Shown here: one piece after another, positions 4,540 to 5,830 of the stretch | How the letters are laid out: each line of letters starts with the position of its first letter | Numbering within the stretch: the stretch's first letter is position 1 | Assembly: GCA_016793525.1 (NCBI GenBank) | Contig: JAEUJT010000408.1 | Coordinates: 1 to 5,830, forward strand | Direction: 5' to 3' | Length of the DNA: 5,830 nt | Source: Archangium sp. | GTDB taxonomy: Bacteria; Myxococcota; Myxococcia; Myxococcales; Myxococcaceae | Program-made: the position numbers and the translations under genes | Notes under the pieces: generated by a model | What the model was told of the DNA's origin: nothing | Databases searched by the model: none | The model's input: the letters and a program-made list of their open reading frames with translations, nothing else

Positions 4540-5830
4540 TCAGCGCGCCAGGTAGTGGCCGTCGCCATCGCGCGCGACTTCGTGAAACCCGATGCGCTGG
4601 AACTCGGCCAGGGTCGCCGACGTGCGCCGCTCGTCGTGGGGATCCATGAAGATGGCGCGGTTGATGGCCGGTGTCTGGGCCGCGAGCTGGAAGCAGCCTT
4701 CGCCGGGGTAGTCGCAGGTGCACCACAGATGCTCCGGGTGCGGCGTTCGGTCTTTCGCGCCGAAGACGGCGTTGGAGCCTCCGGCGTAGAAGTCGCCGCC
4801 TGCGCCCCAGAGACCTTCGTTCATGATGATCAACCCCGTGCCCTCGCGGCTGGCGCGAACGGTGAGCCGGAACAGCTCGGGCCGCTGCGGGGTGAAGCCC
4901 GTCGGCTGCACCAACAACACGAGTGTTGCCACCACTCCGGCGGTCAGCACCACCGCGTGCAGCGCCGCGCGCTTGCGCTTGAAGACCTCGTCGATCCACA
5001 CGCCGGCGGCCGGGGCTGCGGTCACGGTCAGCACCACCAACGCCGGGTAGAGAAAGCGATCTTCCTTGTGCGGGGTCAGGCTCACTGCGGCGACGTACGC
5101 AAGCGACGACCCCAACGGGAGCCACGCCCGGAGCGCCGGGAGCTTTCGCCACAGCAGCAGCGCGGGCGCCGCGGGGACGAAGAGCCGCACCAGGTAGAAC
5201 CACGCCGGCTCGGCACCGAACTGCTGCGAGGCCTTGCCGCTGACGAGGTTGTAGTCGACGTATTCGAAGAGCGAGTGCCACCAGCCGCCGAAGCGCGGGG
5301 TGGGCAGCGAAGCGCCCCAGGTGACGCGGTCGAGCACGCCGAGCCCGAGGGCTGCCAGCGCGCCTCCCGCGATGCACCACGCGAGCACGCTGAAGCGGCG
5401 CATCACGGCGAGCAGGAGCAGCGCGGGAATGATGAAGGCCGCCGTGCCGGGTCGGGCGATCTGCGCCAGGCCGAGCAGAAGGCCTCCGACGAACGCCGGG
5501 CGCATCGACGGAGCGGTGGTCGCCGCATCGAGCCGCTCGAACGCGCACACCAGCAGCGCCGCCGACAGCGACTCGCTCATGGTGCGGCCGGCGAAGAACA
5601 GCACCAGCGGGTACGTGCCGACGACAGCGACCGCCCACCCCGCTGCTTTCGCCTCGATGCGCCGCGCCGCGAGCTGCCACGTCGCCCAGAGCATCGCGCC
5701 GTGCAGCATGAACTGGGGAATGGCCACCGCGACCCGCCGCGCCTGCACGTCGGTGACGCCCAGCGCCGCACTCAGCTTCAGCATGCCCGCGAAGAGGCCG
5801 GGAATGGCCCAGTTGCGCAGGCCGACGTCC
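4540..5830 (-). CDS. GT22-family membrane glycosyltransferase (mannosyltransferase-like), N-terminus missing
   Basis: 429 residues are visible and the frame runs off the right edge; an internal Met at 5784 is not the true start, because the preceding codons (DVGLRNWAIPGLFAG) match the R-x-W/Y-x-x-P-x-L segment of the family. Members of GT22 (PIG-B, ALG9, ALG12, SMP3) transfer mannose from a polyprenyl-phosphate donor at the outer face of a membrane. Supporting motifs are GRTMSESLSAALLV, equivalent to the eukaryotic RTLSNSxE block, and HKEDRFLYP, the signature HKExRF motif, placed after several hydrophobic helices. About nine membrane segments can be counted in the visible part. A soluble C-terminal domain of roughly 120 residues follows, containing WCTCDYPGEGC. 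The catalytic Asp-Glu loop expected near the N-terminus lies outside the window. Acceptor and sugar are unknown; in bacteria these enzymes are generally assumed to act on lipid-linked or surface glycans. A related C-type glycosyltransferase (PMT/ArnT-like) is less likely given HKEDRF. Confidence 0.8.
   Translation of the reverse strand, partial: DVGLRNWAIPGLFAGMLKLSAALGVTDVQARRVAVAIPQFMLHGAMLWATWQLAARRIEAKAAGWAVAVVGTYPLVLFFAGRTMSESLSAALLVCAFERLDAATTAPSMRPAFVGGLLLGLAQIARPGTAAFIIPALLLLAVMRRFSVLAWCIAGGALAALGLGVLDRVTWGASLPTPRFGGWWHSLFEYVDYNLVSGKASQQFGAEPAWFYLVRLFVPAAPALLLWRKLPALRAWLPLGSSLAYVAAVSLTPHKEDRFLYPALVVLTVTAAPAAGVWIDEVFKRKRAALHAVVLTAGVVATLVLLVQPTGFTPQRPELFRLTVRASREGTGLIIMNEGLWGAGGDFYAGGSNAVFGAKDRTPHPEHLWCTCDYPGEGCFQLAAQTPAINRAIFMDPHDERRTSATLAEFQRIGFHEVARDGDGHYLAR

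Noticed and set aside
4274..5680. 468-codon minus-strand open frame overlapping the GT22 gene and the small plus-strand gene
   Set aside because: It is Arg/Ala/Gly-rich low-quality sequence in another frame, while the overlapping frame contains membrane helices and the HKEDRFLYP motif.
1..5830. tRNA/rRNA genes, CRISPR arrays, transposon ends or phage genes
   Set aside because: Nothing resembling conserved RNA motifs, regularly spaced repeats, terminal inverted repeats or mobile-element proteins was seen on either strand.

Overview
The window looks like chromosomal DNA from a high-GC bacterium, most likely a myxobacterium or close relative (Myxococcota). Codons strongly favour G/C in the third position. 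The window holds an outer-membrane protein resembling TIGR04551, a family I recall as essentially myxobacterial. It also holds a secreted protein that joins the Cys-rich module common in myxobacterial lipoproteins to a HmuY domain through a Gly/Ser/Thr linker. There are no RNA genes, insertion sequences, CRISPR arrays or phage genes, and gene density is high.

Layout, read mostly on the minus strand from right to left. (a) 5830-4540: a GT22-type membrane glycosyltransferase (PIG-B/ALG9/ALG12 superfamily), with its N-terminus outside the window. (b) 4191-4529, plus strand: a small unrecognised protein, tail-to-tail with (a) across 10 bp and divergent from (c) across 61 bp. (c) 4129-1942: a tight three-gene cluster, mutM (formamidopyrimidine-DNA glycosylase), mce (methylmalonyl-CoA epimerase) and a HmuY-family lipoprotein-like gene. 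Both junctions are 4-nt ATGA stop/start overlaps, so the three are almost certainly one translationally coupled operon. (d) After a 145-bp gap, 1796 to beyond position 1: a porin-like outer-membrane protein whose reading frame is broken by one in-frame TAG at 531-533. The frame then continues with clear coding character to the window edge.

The operon mixes base-excision repair, propionyl/methylmalonyl-CoA metabolism and a surface protein, so the genes need not share a pathway. Co-expression is supported by the overlaps; a functional link is not. The observation most worth a second look is the lone amber codon inside an otherwise intact outer-membrane protein gene. Next are the double ATGA coupling, the hairpin on the mutM start codon and the orphan small gene. 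I found no convincing new multi-gene system.
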